The notes beneath the pieces are model-generated. The model was given only the letters and a program-made list of their open reading frames with translations. It was not told where the DNA came from and did no database searches. Made by a program: the position numbers and the translations under genes. From Caballeronia sordidicola (lineage in GTDB: Bacteria > Pseudomonadota > Gammaproteobacteria > Burkholderiales > Burkholderiaceae), in assembly GCF_002220365.1 (NCBI RefSeq), contig NZ_MTHB01000229.1, positions 21,270 to 85,269 of the forward strand: a DNA stretch of 64,000 nt, written 5' to 3'. Position 1 is the stretch's first letter, and every line of letters begins with the position of its first letter. Positions 26,848 to 34,354 of the stretch are shown here, one piece after another.

Positions 26848-28002
26848 TTAAACCGCCTGTTCGACGCCAGCCCGGCTCACGGCCTTGCCTCCCACCAGAC
26901 AGACAATCAAGGCGGCTAGCAAAAGCGCACATAACGCGAGCCGCAAACCCAGGAAACCTGCGCCCAGCCCGATCAAGGGCGGCCCCACCAGAAAGCCGGC
27001 ATAACCCGCCGTGGCAGCCATGGAAACGCCGACGGCCGGTGTTGTCGTCGAACGGCCCGCGGCACTAAAGATCACAGGCACGATGTTAGCCAGGCCGATT
27101 CCCACCAGCGCAAACCCCACGCAAGCGGTGACCACGTTTGGATAACCCAGCACCAGCGCTAAGCCCAGGGCTGCAATCAGCCCTCCGCTAGCGACCACTA
27201 CGCCCGCGCCTAAGCGTCTGACCGATACATCGCCGACCACGCGGCATGCTGCCATCGCGAAGGCAAACGACGAATAGCCGAGCGCCGCCGCGCTTGCTTG
27301 CGTGTCGAGTGCGGAGCGCAGGAATACCGCGCTCCAGTCCGCCACCGCGCCTTCGACCAGCATGCAGAGAAAGGCGAGGGCGGCGAGTTTCGTGACGCCC
27401 GCGCTAGGCAATGTAAAACCGCTAGCCGAGGTCACTGCCCTTGGTCCGATATCCCGTAGCGCAAATACAGCGCTGGTCAGAATGAGTGCGCCAATAACGA
27501 CGTCAGGCAGCAACAATCCGCCCATCGTGCCGATGCCGTTGGCCTGAAGCGCCGCGCCCGCGGCCGCCCCCAACAGACCGCCCATGCTCCAGGCCGCATG
27601 AAAGGACGACATGATCGGCGCCTGCCATTCGCCTTCGATAGCGCTGGCATGTCCGTTCATCGATACATCCAGTGCGCCGTTCGCCGCGCCCAACGCAAAA
27701 AGCACGGCGCATAACAAAGCGAAGTCCGGAACCAGCGCGGGCAAGGGCAGTGCGAGAACAAATGCAACGCCCAGGAACGCGGTGACGCGGCCGCTTCCGA
27801 AGCGCGCCGCCAGGCGCCCCGCGAGCGGCATGGCGACAATCGCGCCCAACGCGAAACAAAACAGCGCGACCCCGAGCGATGTATCGCTTAGCGACAAAGC
27901 TTCCTTGATCCGCGGAACTTCGACAGCCCACGCGCCAATGCCCAGCCCGTTAGCGAGAAACACCGCCGTGGTGGCAATACGTTCAGCGACAGGTTTCATC
28001 AT
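26848..28002 (-). CDS. MFS transporter, YbjJ/fucose-permease-like
   Basis: 384 residues, twelve predicted helices. LANGLGIGAWAVEVPRIKEAL at the start and GAANGALDVSMNGHASAIE in helix 5 are typical of the YbjJ-like sugar-transporter subgroup. Its start overlaps the stop of the DeoR-family regulator by 4 nt, so the two form a coupled operon driven from the promoter with the phased repeats at 28843-28892. Substrate is unknown; DeoR linkage suggests a sugar or sugar phosphate. Confidence 0.85.
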   Translation of the reverse strand: MMKPVAERIATTAVFLANGLGIGAWAVEVPRIKEALSLSDTSLGVALFCFALGAIVAMPLAGRLAARFGSGRVTAFLGVAFVLALPLPALVPDFALLCAVLFALGAANGALDVSMNGHASAIEGEWQAPIMSSFHAAWSMGGLLGAAAGAALQANGIGTMGGLLLPDVVIGALILTSAVFALRDIGPRAVTSASGFTLPSAGVTKLAALAFLCMLVEGAVADWSAVFLRSALDTQASAAALGYSSFAFAMAACRVVGDVSVRRLGAGVVVASGGLIAALGLALVLGYPNVVTACVGFALVGIGLANIVPVIFSAAGRSTTTPAVGVSMAATAGYAGFLVGPPLIGLGAGFLGLRLALCALLLAALIVCLVGGKAVSRAGVEQAV

Positions 28003-28802
28003 TGAGCCCCCGCATGAGCCACGATCACGTTGGCGCAGATTTTTTCGAACTCGCCCAGCCGCTGCGCGCAGACATCCGCCTCCACGATCAGATGCTCGAT
28101 GCCGGACGCCGCCACCACAAAGAAGGGCGCCACTGTCATCAGCTTCTCGGACGTCATCGCGATGGCGACCTGACCGCTCGATTTGACCATCGCGCGTTTA
28201 AGCTCGGCTTCCTCAGCCTCGAATGCAGCCACGCCCTCGGCCGGGTCGATGGCGCAAGCGCCGAGGAAACACAGGTCGGCCTTGATCTGCTGGACCTGCA
28301 AAAGGGCAGTGGATCCGAGAGACCCCGCTCCACGCGCGCTCACCCGGCCACCGATCAGGATGACATCGAAGCCAGGACGATCGAGCAAACGCGAGCAGGC
28401 GTCGGGGGAATTGGTCACGACCGTGAGGTCCGCGTTGTCCGGAAGCGCCGCCGCAATCGCGACGTTGGTCGACCCGGCATCGAGCAGGATGATTTGCCGC
28501 GGCCGGACGATGGATGCTGCTGCAATGGCTAGTTGGGCTTTTCGGTCCACCGCTTCGCGCAGGCGCGTGGACCCGGCCGGCGCAGAGGGCGCGATCAGGA
28601 GCGCACCGCCGTACACGCGCTTGCAATGACCCGCTTCTGCCAGATCGCGCAGATGGCGGCGAACCGTGTGTTCGGAGGTGTTGAATTCGAGCGCGAGTTC
28701 GGTCGCCAACACGCGGCCGTGCGTTCGTAGCCGGTCGAGAATCAGCTTTGCGCGTTCGTCGGGAAGCAACCCGTCTACGGCATCACGCCGGGTTCTTTGC
28801 AT
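27999..28802 (-). CDS. DeoR-family transcriptional regulator
   Basis: 267 residues from the ATG at 28802. Longer in-frame starts run into the operator-like repeats and were not chosen. The N-terminal HTH reads RAKLILDRLRTHGRVLATELALEF...TVRRHLRDL. The sensor half has the DeoR-C marks DAGSTNVAIAAAL, VVTNSPDAC, IGGRVS and the FLGACAIDPAEGV loop. It probably represses its own operon and responds to a phosphorylated sugar. It is co-translated with the MFS transporter. Confidence 0.9.
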   Translation of the reverse strand: MQRTRRDAVDGLLPDERAKLILDRLRTHGRVLATELALEFNTSEHTVRRHLRDLAEAGHCKRVYGGALLIAPSAPAGSTRLREAVDRKAQLAIAAASIVRPRQIILLDAGSTNVAIAAALPDNADLTVVTNSPDACSRLLDRPGFDVILIGGRVSARGAGSLGSTALLQVQQIKADLCFLGACAIDPAEGVAAFEAEEAELKRAMVKSSGQVAIAMTSEKLMTVAPFFVVAASGIEHLIVEADVCAQRLGEFEKICANVIVAHAGAQ

Positions 28803-28842
28803 ATCGTCGGTCTCAGTCTGGACATGTTCGTTCGTCGTTAAT

Positions 28843-28892
28843 CGAGTATAAGCGATCATAATCGAGCATAATTTATCGTAAACGAGCGAGCG
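28843..28892. promoter_or_regulatory. Helically phased CGAN(T/C)ATAA direct repeats, probable DeoR operator
   Basis: CGAGTATAAG, CGATCATAAT and CGAGCATAAT follow one another at exactly 10 bp (28843, 28853, 28863). They are followed by a degenerate unit TTATCGTAAA and then CGAGCGAGCG. The block lies 41-90 nt upstream of the DeoR-family start. Members of that family often bind direct repeats, and one helical turn per unit would put all copies on one face of the DNA. Confidence 0.65.
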
Positions 28893-29125
28893 CAGGCAAC
28901 TATTTTTGATGTCCGTATTTTGTGGCTGACGTCCGCGTACCGATTGCGCCTCAGCAGACTGCCAGTGAATGGGCGCTTTCGAAGACCAACGCTCACTCGT
29001 GCGTCCCATCGCGGATAGCATCGACATCACGCGCTATCCTGAGCTGCCGTCGCAAACGGTGAAGGCATAAGCGACCAAGACGTGCGATGGACATTGCGGA
29101 TGGCGCGACAAGAAAGGGAAGAAAC

Positions 29126-30046
29126 GTGGAACTACGACACTTGAGGTATTTCACCGCGGTCGCCGAGAATCGGAGCTTCCGGCTGGCCGCCGAGCGCATT
29201 AATGTCACGCAGCCAGCGATTACTCGCCAGATACAGGATCTTGAACAGATGCTGGGCGCGCGGCTTTTCGATCGCACCCCGCAGGGAGTCAAGCTTACTG
29301 TCGCGGGCGAACTGTTCCTGCGTGAAGTTCGCAAGTCGCTCGGCATTCTTGAGTCGGCTACGCGCGCGGTGAGATTGGTTGCATCGGGGCTCCAGGGCGC
29401 GTTACGCCTTGGCGTGGTCGAAAACGCAAGTTGGGATGGCCTGGTCCCTGATGCATTCAACAGCTTCCAGCGTGAAGCACCCGAGGTGAGCATTCATCTG
29501 GCGCCTATGAACACGCCCGAGCAAGTCGCCGAGATCCTGGCGGGAACGCTTGATGGCGGGTTTATCTATACCTACGGCGAGCTTGCGCGCGCGCTGCGTG
29601 TGTTACCTCTCGCCATTGACGATGTGGTGGCTGCAGTACCGCGAAGCTGGAACTTTCCGCAAGATCAACCGATTTCTGCCCGTGAGCTGAATGGCCGGCC
29701 AATGGTGTGTTTTCCGCGGCAAACATACCCGGCGTATTACGACATGCTGGTCAGCGCGTGCAGCGAAGCTGGATTGACGCTGGACGTAGTGCAGGAAGTG
29801 CCGACCGAGGCGGCAATCCTTTCGCTCGTCTCGGCCGGCATGGGGGCCGCGATCGTGAATGCCGCGAATCTCGGGCGGCCACCGGCGCGCGCGCAGTTCC
29901 TGCGCTTCACGGACTTGTCAGTCAAGATGCCGCTGGCGTTCGCTTATCTGGAGACCAATCCCAACACGGCATTGCAGCGATTGCTTCGCGTTCTCGACAC
30001 GATGCTGCAGCCCGACGTGAGCGATGGGGAGCGCAGCGGCTGTTAA
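29126..30046 (+). CDS. LysR-family transcriptional regulator
   Basis: 306 residues from GTG 29126, behind AAGGGAAGA. The alternative ATG 39 nt upstream adds residues atypical of the family. HTH: RHLRYFTAVAENRSFRLAAERINVTQPAITRQI. Effector domain: GALRLGVVENASWDGLVPDAF. It resembles the BenM/CatR-like group that control aromatic or organic-acid catabolism. It is convergent with the MBL-fold gene, whose stop is 49 nt away, and divergent from the DeoR operon, so its target is not obvious. Confidence 0.9.
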   Translation: MELRHLRYFTAVAENRSFRLAAERINVTQPAITRQIQDLEQMLGARLFDRTPQGVKLTVAGELFLREVRKSLGILESATRAVRLVASGLQGALRLGVVENASWDGLVPDAFNSFQREAPEVSIHLAPMNTPEQVAEILAGTLDGGFIYTYGELARALRVLPLAIDDVVAAVPRSWNFPQDQPISARELNGRPMVCFPRQTYPAYYDMLVSACSEAGLTLDVVQEVPTEAAILSLVSAGMGAAIVNAANLGRPPARAQFLRFTDLSVKMPLAFAYLETNPNTALQRLLRVLDTMLQPDVSDGERSGC

Positions 30047-30094
30047 ACAGCGGTAGATGCATCCGCGGACGAGCCGACTATCGGTTGAATGTCT

Positions 30095-30979
30095 TCACAA
30101 GAAGCGCCATACGAAGCCGCCTTCGCGTTGGGCCAAGGCACTCACCACGCCCGCCGATGTTCCGGCAAAGTGCGGCGTGAACACCGTCGCGTCCGTTTCG
30201 ATCGCCCGCTCGAGTACCCATCGTCGCGAGACAGTCGCGCGATGCTTGTCGGCACAGAACACCGAACTCCACGCGGGACGATAAACCTGGATCGGGTGAT
30301 GCCACACATCGCCGCTAAAGAGCGCGTGCGCCCCCGCTGACTCGATTTCGATCGACATGTGTCCGGCACTGTGCCCCGGCGTCGGATGAAAGCGGATGCC
30401 CGGCAGATAGTCGCCGCCCTCCGGACCGACTTCGTCGGCCAGTCCTGCGTCGATCACCGGCAACACGCTGTCATCGAAAACCATGCGTCGGCTCTCGCCA
30501 GCCGGCGTGTCGAAGAACTCCCGCTCGACGCGAGGGAACACGTAACGCGCGTTGGGAAAAGTGGGCACCCAGCGGCCGTTTTCGAGCTGGGTATTCCAGC
30601 CTGCATGGTCCACATGCAGGTGCGTAAGCAGCACGAAATCGACCTCTTCCGGCTTCACCCCCGCGCGCTCCAGTCGCTCGAGGTAGGGTGTATTGAGTTG
30701 GTGGAACAGGGCGCTGAATGGCCGGTCCTTATGATTGCCGCTTGCGGTGTCTACGAGAATGACCTTTCCGCCGACTCGCAGCACCCAGGTATTGACGTTC
30801 AGGACGAAGTTGTCGGCGGCCGCGTCGACTTGCCCATCAGCGAGCCATGCGTGGTGCTCCTGAATCACGGCGGGGTCGAAGTCGGCGAACAGCTTGTCGG
30901 TCTTCAACTGAAACTGTTGTTCAGTCACGCGGGTGATCAACGCGTCGCCGACGCGGTAGGTGGTCGGTTGTTCATCCAT
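30095..30979 (-). CDS. MBL-fold metallo-hydrolase
   Basis: 294 residues from ATG 30979 (GGAG 8 nt upstream). The metal motif is THLHVDHAGW (119-128: His120, His122, Asp124, His125). Further ligands are in HSAGHMSIEIE and the closing HFAG segment. A di-zinc hydrolase, similar to quorum-quenching lactonase-like and other small-molecule hydrolases. It is last in a three-gene minus-strand operon after the ACS transporter (8-nt overlap) and the DoeB-like deacetylase. The three probably import and hydrolyse one compound. Substrate unknown. Confidence 0.88.
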   Translation of the reverse strand: MDEQPTTYRVGDALITRVTEQQFQLKTDKLFADFDPAVIQEHHAWLADGQVDAAADNFVLNVNTWVLRVGGKVILVDTASGNHKDRPFSALFHQLNTPYLERLERAGVKPEEVDFVLLTHLHVDHAGWNTQLENGRWVPTFPNARYVFPRVEREFFDTPAGESRRMVFDDSVLPVIDAGLADEVGPEGGDYLPGIRFHPTPGHSAGHMSIEIESAGAHALFSGDVWHHPIQVYRPAWSSVFCADKHRATVSRRWVLERAIETDATVFTPHFAGTSAGVVSALAQREGGFVWRFL

Positions 30980-32294
30980 GAGGGATCTCCGCTGGCGATT
31001 CAATAGGATTCAGGAGCATCGCGACCGCGCCGGCGAGCGCGATGGCGACGATCGTCAACATGCCGGCCTGCATATCGCCGGTCAGGGTCTTCACGACACC
31101 GATGATGATCGGACTCGCGAAGCCGCCAAGCGCGCCGCAAATGTTGATGAAGGCAATCCCGCCCGCTGCCGCCGCCGTGCCCAGGTACCCCGCAGGCAGC
31201 GCCCATAGAACAGTGTACGACGCCCAAAGCATGGCGGTGGATAGAGCGATAGCAGGCAACGCGATGCCGAGATTACTTGGGTATAGTCCGGCGATGGCCA
31301 GCGCGATGGCACCCGCGATGCTCGCGAGCGCACTATGGCGACGGCGCTCGTTGCGCCGGTCGGAGCTGCGGCAGAGCCAACCCATCGCGGCAATGGCTGC
31401 AACGTAAGGCACGGACGACCAAAAACCGATCGCCATCGTGCCGGCAACACCGGCGGTCTTCAGGATGGTGGGCAGCCAGAAACTCACCGTATAAATCCCC
31501 GCGATCACGCAAAAATTGCTGAACGCGAGCGTCAGCACCCGTGGGTCGGAGACAACGGTTCTCAATGAGCGGTGCCGCGCTTCGCTCGCCGCACGGTTCA
31601 AGCGTTGCGCATCGAGGTCCGCAGCAAGCAACGCCTTCTCGTCATCGGAGAGCCAGTTTGCCTGCTGCGGACGATCATCGAGGAAAAAGAATGCGATCAC
31701 ACCCAGCACGCAGCACGGCACGCCTTCGACGATGAACATCCACTGCCAGCCTTCGAGTCCATGCGTGCCTGCCAGCGTGGTCATTGCCCAGCTTGACAAC
31801 GGTCCGCCGATAACACCGCCGATCGGTCCGGCCCACATTACGACTGCCATCGCGCGAGCGGTGCGGGATGGCGCGTACCAGTAGGTCAGGTACAGCACCA
31901 TTCCCGGCGCGAAGCCCGCTTCGAACACACCGAGTAGAAAGCGCAGGGCGTAGAACGCGTGGATGTCCCGGACGAACAGCATTGACGCGGAAGTGATCCC
32001 CCACAGCACCATGATGCGTGACAGTGTTTTTCGGGCACCGATCCTTGGCAGGAGCAGATTGCTGGGAATCTCGAACAGCACGTAGCCGACAAAGAAGATG
32101 CCCGCAGCGACGCCATAGGCCGCGTCGGAGAACGAGAGCTGGCTCTGCATCTGGAGCTTCGCGAAACCGATGTTGATGCGGTCGAGGTACGCGAGCATGT
32201 AGCAGAGCGTCAGGAACGGCAGTAAGCGCCACGTGATCTTTCGGTACAGCGCATCGCGCGCGTCGATGCCTTCTGTCAAGGGGATTGCGGACAT
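30972..32294 (-). CDS. MFS transporter, anion:cation symporter (ACS) type
   Basis: 440 residues from ATG 32294 (CGGAGA upstream). Family marks include FLTLCYMLAYLDRINIGFAKLQM in helix 1, FEIPSNLLLPRIGARKTLSRIMVLWG between helices 2 and 4, and RFLLGVFEAGFAPGMVLYL. These identify the phthalate/tartrate/hydroxyphenylacetate ACS subgroup that imports organic anions. It lies 14 nt after the deacetylase-like gene and overlaps the MBL-fold gene. Confidence 0.9.
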   Translation of the reverse strand: MSAIPLTEGIDARDALYRKITWRLLPFLTLCYMLAYLDRINIGFAKLQMQSQLSFSDAAYGVAAGIFFVGYVLFEIPSNLLLPRIGARKTLSRIMVLWGITSASMLFVRDIHAFYALRFLLGVFEAGFAPGMVLYLTYWYAPSRTARAMAVVMWAGPIGGVIGGPLSSWAMTTLAGTHGLEGWQWMFIVEGVPCCVLGVIAFFFLDDRPQQANWLSDDEKALLAADLDAQRLNRAASEARHRSLRTVVSDPRVLTLAFSNFCVIAGIYTVSFWLPTILKTAGVAGTMAIGFWSSVPYVAAIAAMGWLCRSSDRRNERRRHSALASIAGAIALAIAGLYPSNLGIALPAIALSTAMLWASYTVLWALPAGYLGTAAAAGGIAFINICGALGGFASPIIIGVVKTLTGDMQAGMLTIVAIALAGAVAMLLNPIESPAEIPHG

Positions 32295-32308
32295 GGTCGT
32301 CTCCGGGT

Positions 32309-33334
32309 TCACTGCGCGTGCGGGTGGGGATCGGAATGGGCTGCCACGAGCGCAACGCAATCGCCCGGCTCGACGCTCGCGAACGAACGCACGATAACGA
32401 CCACGCCCGCGCTGCGAAACTTCAACTCGACGGGCTTGGCCCACGGCGCGTGCGGATCGAATACGCGCCCGGCCAGGTCACCGGCGCTCACGCGGTCGCC
32501 GAGCTTGAACACCGGCTCGAAGAGCCCGCGCGTGGCCGCAAAGACGTAATGCCGCTCTCCGTCAACGTGCAGCCATCGCGTGTCGTAACGCGGTGCCGGC
32601 AGTGCTTCGCTCGAGCAGATACCGAGTGCCGCGAGTACTCGCTGCAAGCCTTCCTCCACGATCGCCAGGCCGTGCGGATTACACGTCGCGTAGCCGCCGA
32701 ATTCTCCGCAGAGAAAGAGCTTTCCACGTCGCTCGATAGCGGCGCCATACGTGCGGTCCTCGCCGAGCAGGTCCATCACCATCGCGTTCGGTGCGGCAAA
32801 CGCATCGACGATCCGCCTATATTCATGGCGTCGGTCAGCGTCGAGCGGTGGTGCGACCAGCAGCGTCGGCAGATGGTCGAACGACGCACCTCCCGCGTGG
32901 ATATCGAAGACGAAATCGGCGCGGGGAAACAACTCGGTGTCCACGTAGTGCGCAATCATCTCCGTGATGGAGCCATCGCGATGACCCGGGAAGATCCGGT
33001 TCATGTTGGCGCCGTCAATAGGCGAGGTCCGCCGCCCCGCGAGAAGCGCGGGAAAGTTGAGACCGGGTACGACGATCAGGCGACCGCTGATTTGCATCGA
33101 CGGCATGCGTTGCAGCAGTTTCATCAGCGCAATCGGGCCTTCGTATTCGTCGCCGTGATTGCCGCCGGTGAGGAGCGCCGTTGGACCGTCACCGCGCTTG
33201 AGCACGGCGATCGGGATCGGGATATGCCCGTATGCGGAACGGTCCACGGAATGCGGCACGCGCAATGTGCCAGTCTGAAAGCCTTCTTGCTCGAAATCGA
33301 TATCTGTCGAGATGCGAGAGCGGTCGGTGGCCAT
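32309..33334 (-). CDS. Succinylglutamate desuccinylase/aspartoacylase family, DoeB-like
   Basis: 341 residues from ATG 33334 (CAGGAGAC upstream). Zinc ligands are visible: His60 and Glu63 in GGNHGDEYEG, and His146 in DIHAGG. NMNRIFPG carries the substrate-carboxylate Arg. The opening ISTDIDFEQEGFQTGTLRVP and the rest most resemble DoeB, which removes acetate from N-alpha-acetyl-2,4-diaminobutyrate in ectoine breakdown. No ectoine hydrolase (DoeA) is nearby, so another N-acyl amino acid is likely. First gene of the operon with the ACS transporter and the MBL hydrolase. Confidence 0.85.
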   Translation of the reverse strand: MATDRSRISTDIDFEQEGFQTGTLRVPHSVDRSAYGHIPIPIAVLKRGDGPTALLTGGNHGDEYEGPIALMKLLQRMPSMQISGRLIVVPGLNFPALLAGRRTSPIDGANMNRIFPGHRDGSITEMIAHYVDTELFPRADFVFDIHAGGASFDHLPTLLVAPPLDADRRHEYRRIVDAFAAPNAMVMDLLGEDRTYGAAIERRGKLFLCGEFGGYATCNPHGLAIVEEGLQRVLAALGICSSEALPAPRYDTRWLHVDGERHYVFAATRGLFEPVFKLGDRVSAGDLAGRVFDPHAPWAKPVELKFRSAGVVVIVRSFASVEPGDCVALVAAHSDPHPHAQ

Positions 33335-33444
33335 GATTCGTCTCCTGACTGTTGGCATAGAGTGCGGCGGCGAATGCAAACGACGCAGCGATGCCCGTAC
33401 TATCGGAAATCGAAGTGATTTATGCCAATGCCGATTGATGGCCA

Positions 33445-33469
33445 GCGTGATGTCTTGGAGGCATCACGC
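33445..33469. promoter_or_regulatory. Palindrome GCGTGATG-N9-CATCACGC, probable operator
   Basis: The 8-bp arms are perfectly complementary around a 9-nt spacer, 111 nt upstream of the DoeB-like start. A 25-bp symmetrical site in an upstream region suits a dimeric repressor or activator. No regulator gene lies next to it. Confidence 0.55.
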
Positions 33470-33551
33470 GCCAGCGAGGGAGTGATACAAGCCTTCGACG
33501 GAATTGAATGACGCCCCGCCAGATGGCGGATGTCTCCTTGCATGAGGGCAA

Positions 33552-33579
33552 AGTGCGGGTGTAGTGCGGGTGTAGTGCG
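33552..33579. repeat. 11-bp tandem repeat AGTGCGGGTGT
   Basis: Two perfect copies and a third that matches for the first six bases (AGTGCG). It lies in the intergenic space upstream of the DoeB-like operon. No function is evident. Confidence 0.7.
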
Positions 33580-33722
33580 ATATCGGGTATGGGCTAACCG
33601 CGACTTCAGGTTCGGCGAGTGTGCGAGTCAGGGTTCCTAAAACGTGTGAGATAAGCGTCGGCTGGCAAACCGTGCAAAGCTGACCGACGCTCCATGGCTT
33701 ACAAGATGTACTGGGCCTTCTG

Positions 33723-34196
33723 TTAATCCGTCGTCCCCGAATAGGCGGCTCTCAGCGCGGCGACGTCAAACTTCACCATTTTCATCATGGCGCCGGCAAC
33801 GCGCGTGGCCTTTGCTTGATCGGGGTCAGCCATCATCTCGATGAGATCGGATGGAAGGATCTGCCATGAGACGCCGAAGCGGTCTTTCAGCCAGCCGCAT
33901 GCCTCGGGCGAACCGCCGCCCTCGAGAAAAGCGTTCCAATAACCGTCAAGCTCTTCCTGATCGTGACAATTGACCATAAGCGATATCGCGTGGTTGAACG
34001 GGTCGGGTCCGCCGGAACTCATGGCAATGAAGGGTTGCCCAAAGAGAACAAACTCGACGACCTTCGTGGAACCGGCGCTCGGCACCGCGGTTACTCGAGT
34101 GACACGCGAGTCTGGAAAGATACCTGCATAGAAAGCCGCGGCCTCCTCAGCCTCGTTGGAGTACCAAAGAAAAGGCGTGATCTTTTGAATCGTCAT
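33723..34196 (-). CDS. PhnB-like VOC family protein
   Basis: 157 residues from ATG 34196 behind a very good AAAGGAGA site. The sequence TIQKITPFLWYSNEAEEAAAFYAGIFPDSR and the later CGWLKDRFGVSWQILP are hallmarks of the PhnB / '3-demethylubiquinone 3-methyltransferase'-annotated VOC proteins. Despite that label, no methyltransferase motif exists; the reaction is unknown. It stands between the DoeB-like operon and the GGDEF-EAL gene and appears independent. Confidence 0.85.
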   Translation of the reverse strand: MTIQKITPFLWYSNEAEEAAAFYAGIFPDSRVTRVTAVPSAGSTKVVEFVLFGQPFIAMSSGGPDPFNHAISLMVNCHDQEELDGYWNAFLEGGGSPEACGWLKDRFGVSWQILPSDLIEMMADPDQAKATRVAGAMMKMVKFDVAALRAAYSGTTD

Positions 34197-34354
34197 GGCA
34201 AATCTCCTTTGAGTGTTGGCTAAATGCGCAGGCAAGCCGCATGCCGTCATTGGGACGACGAACGAGAACCATCAAAATCGACATGCCAGGCAGAAAAATG
34301 TCACTTTTTTATACCAGCTTCGGCCGTCCAGGGAATGACCGGCATTCCGGCTGC

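Larger units (their letters stand above)
33335..33722. other. Promoter region of the DoeB-like operon, no gene seen
   Basis: About 390 bases between the deacetylase start and the PhnB-like gene. It contains a perfect palindrome (33445-33469) and an 11-bp tandem repeat (33552-33579), both described separately. No open frame looks coding. Confidence 0.5.

Noticed and set aside
32285..33418. A 377-codon plus-strand frame opposite the DoeB-like gene
   Set aside because: It is antisense to a gene with intact zinc ligands and a good ribosome-binding site; its translation is rich in Arg/His with no family motif.
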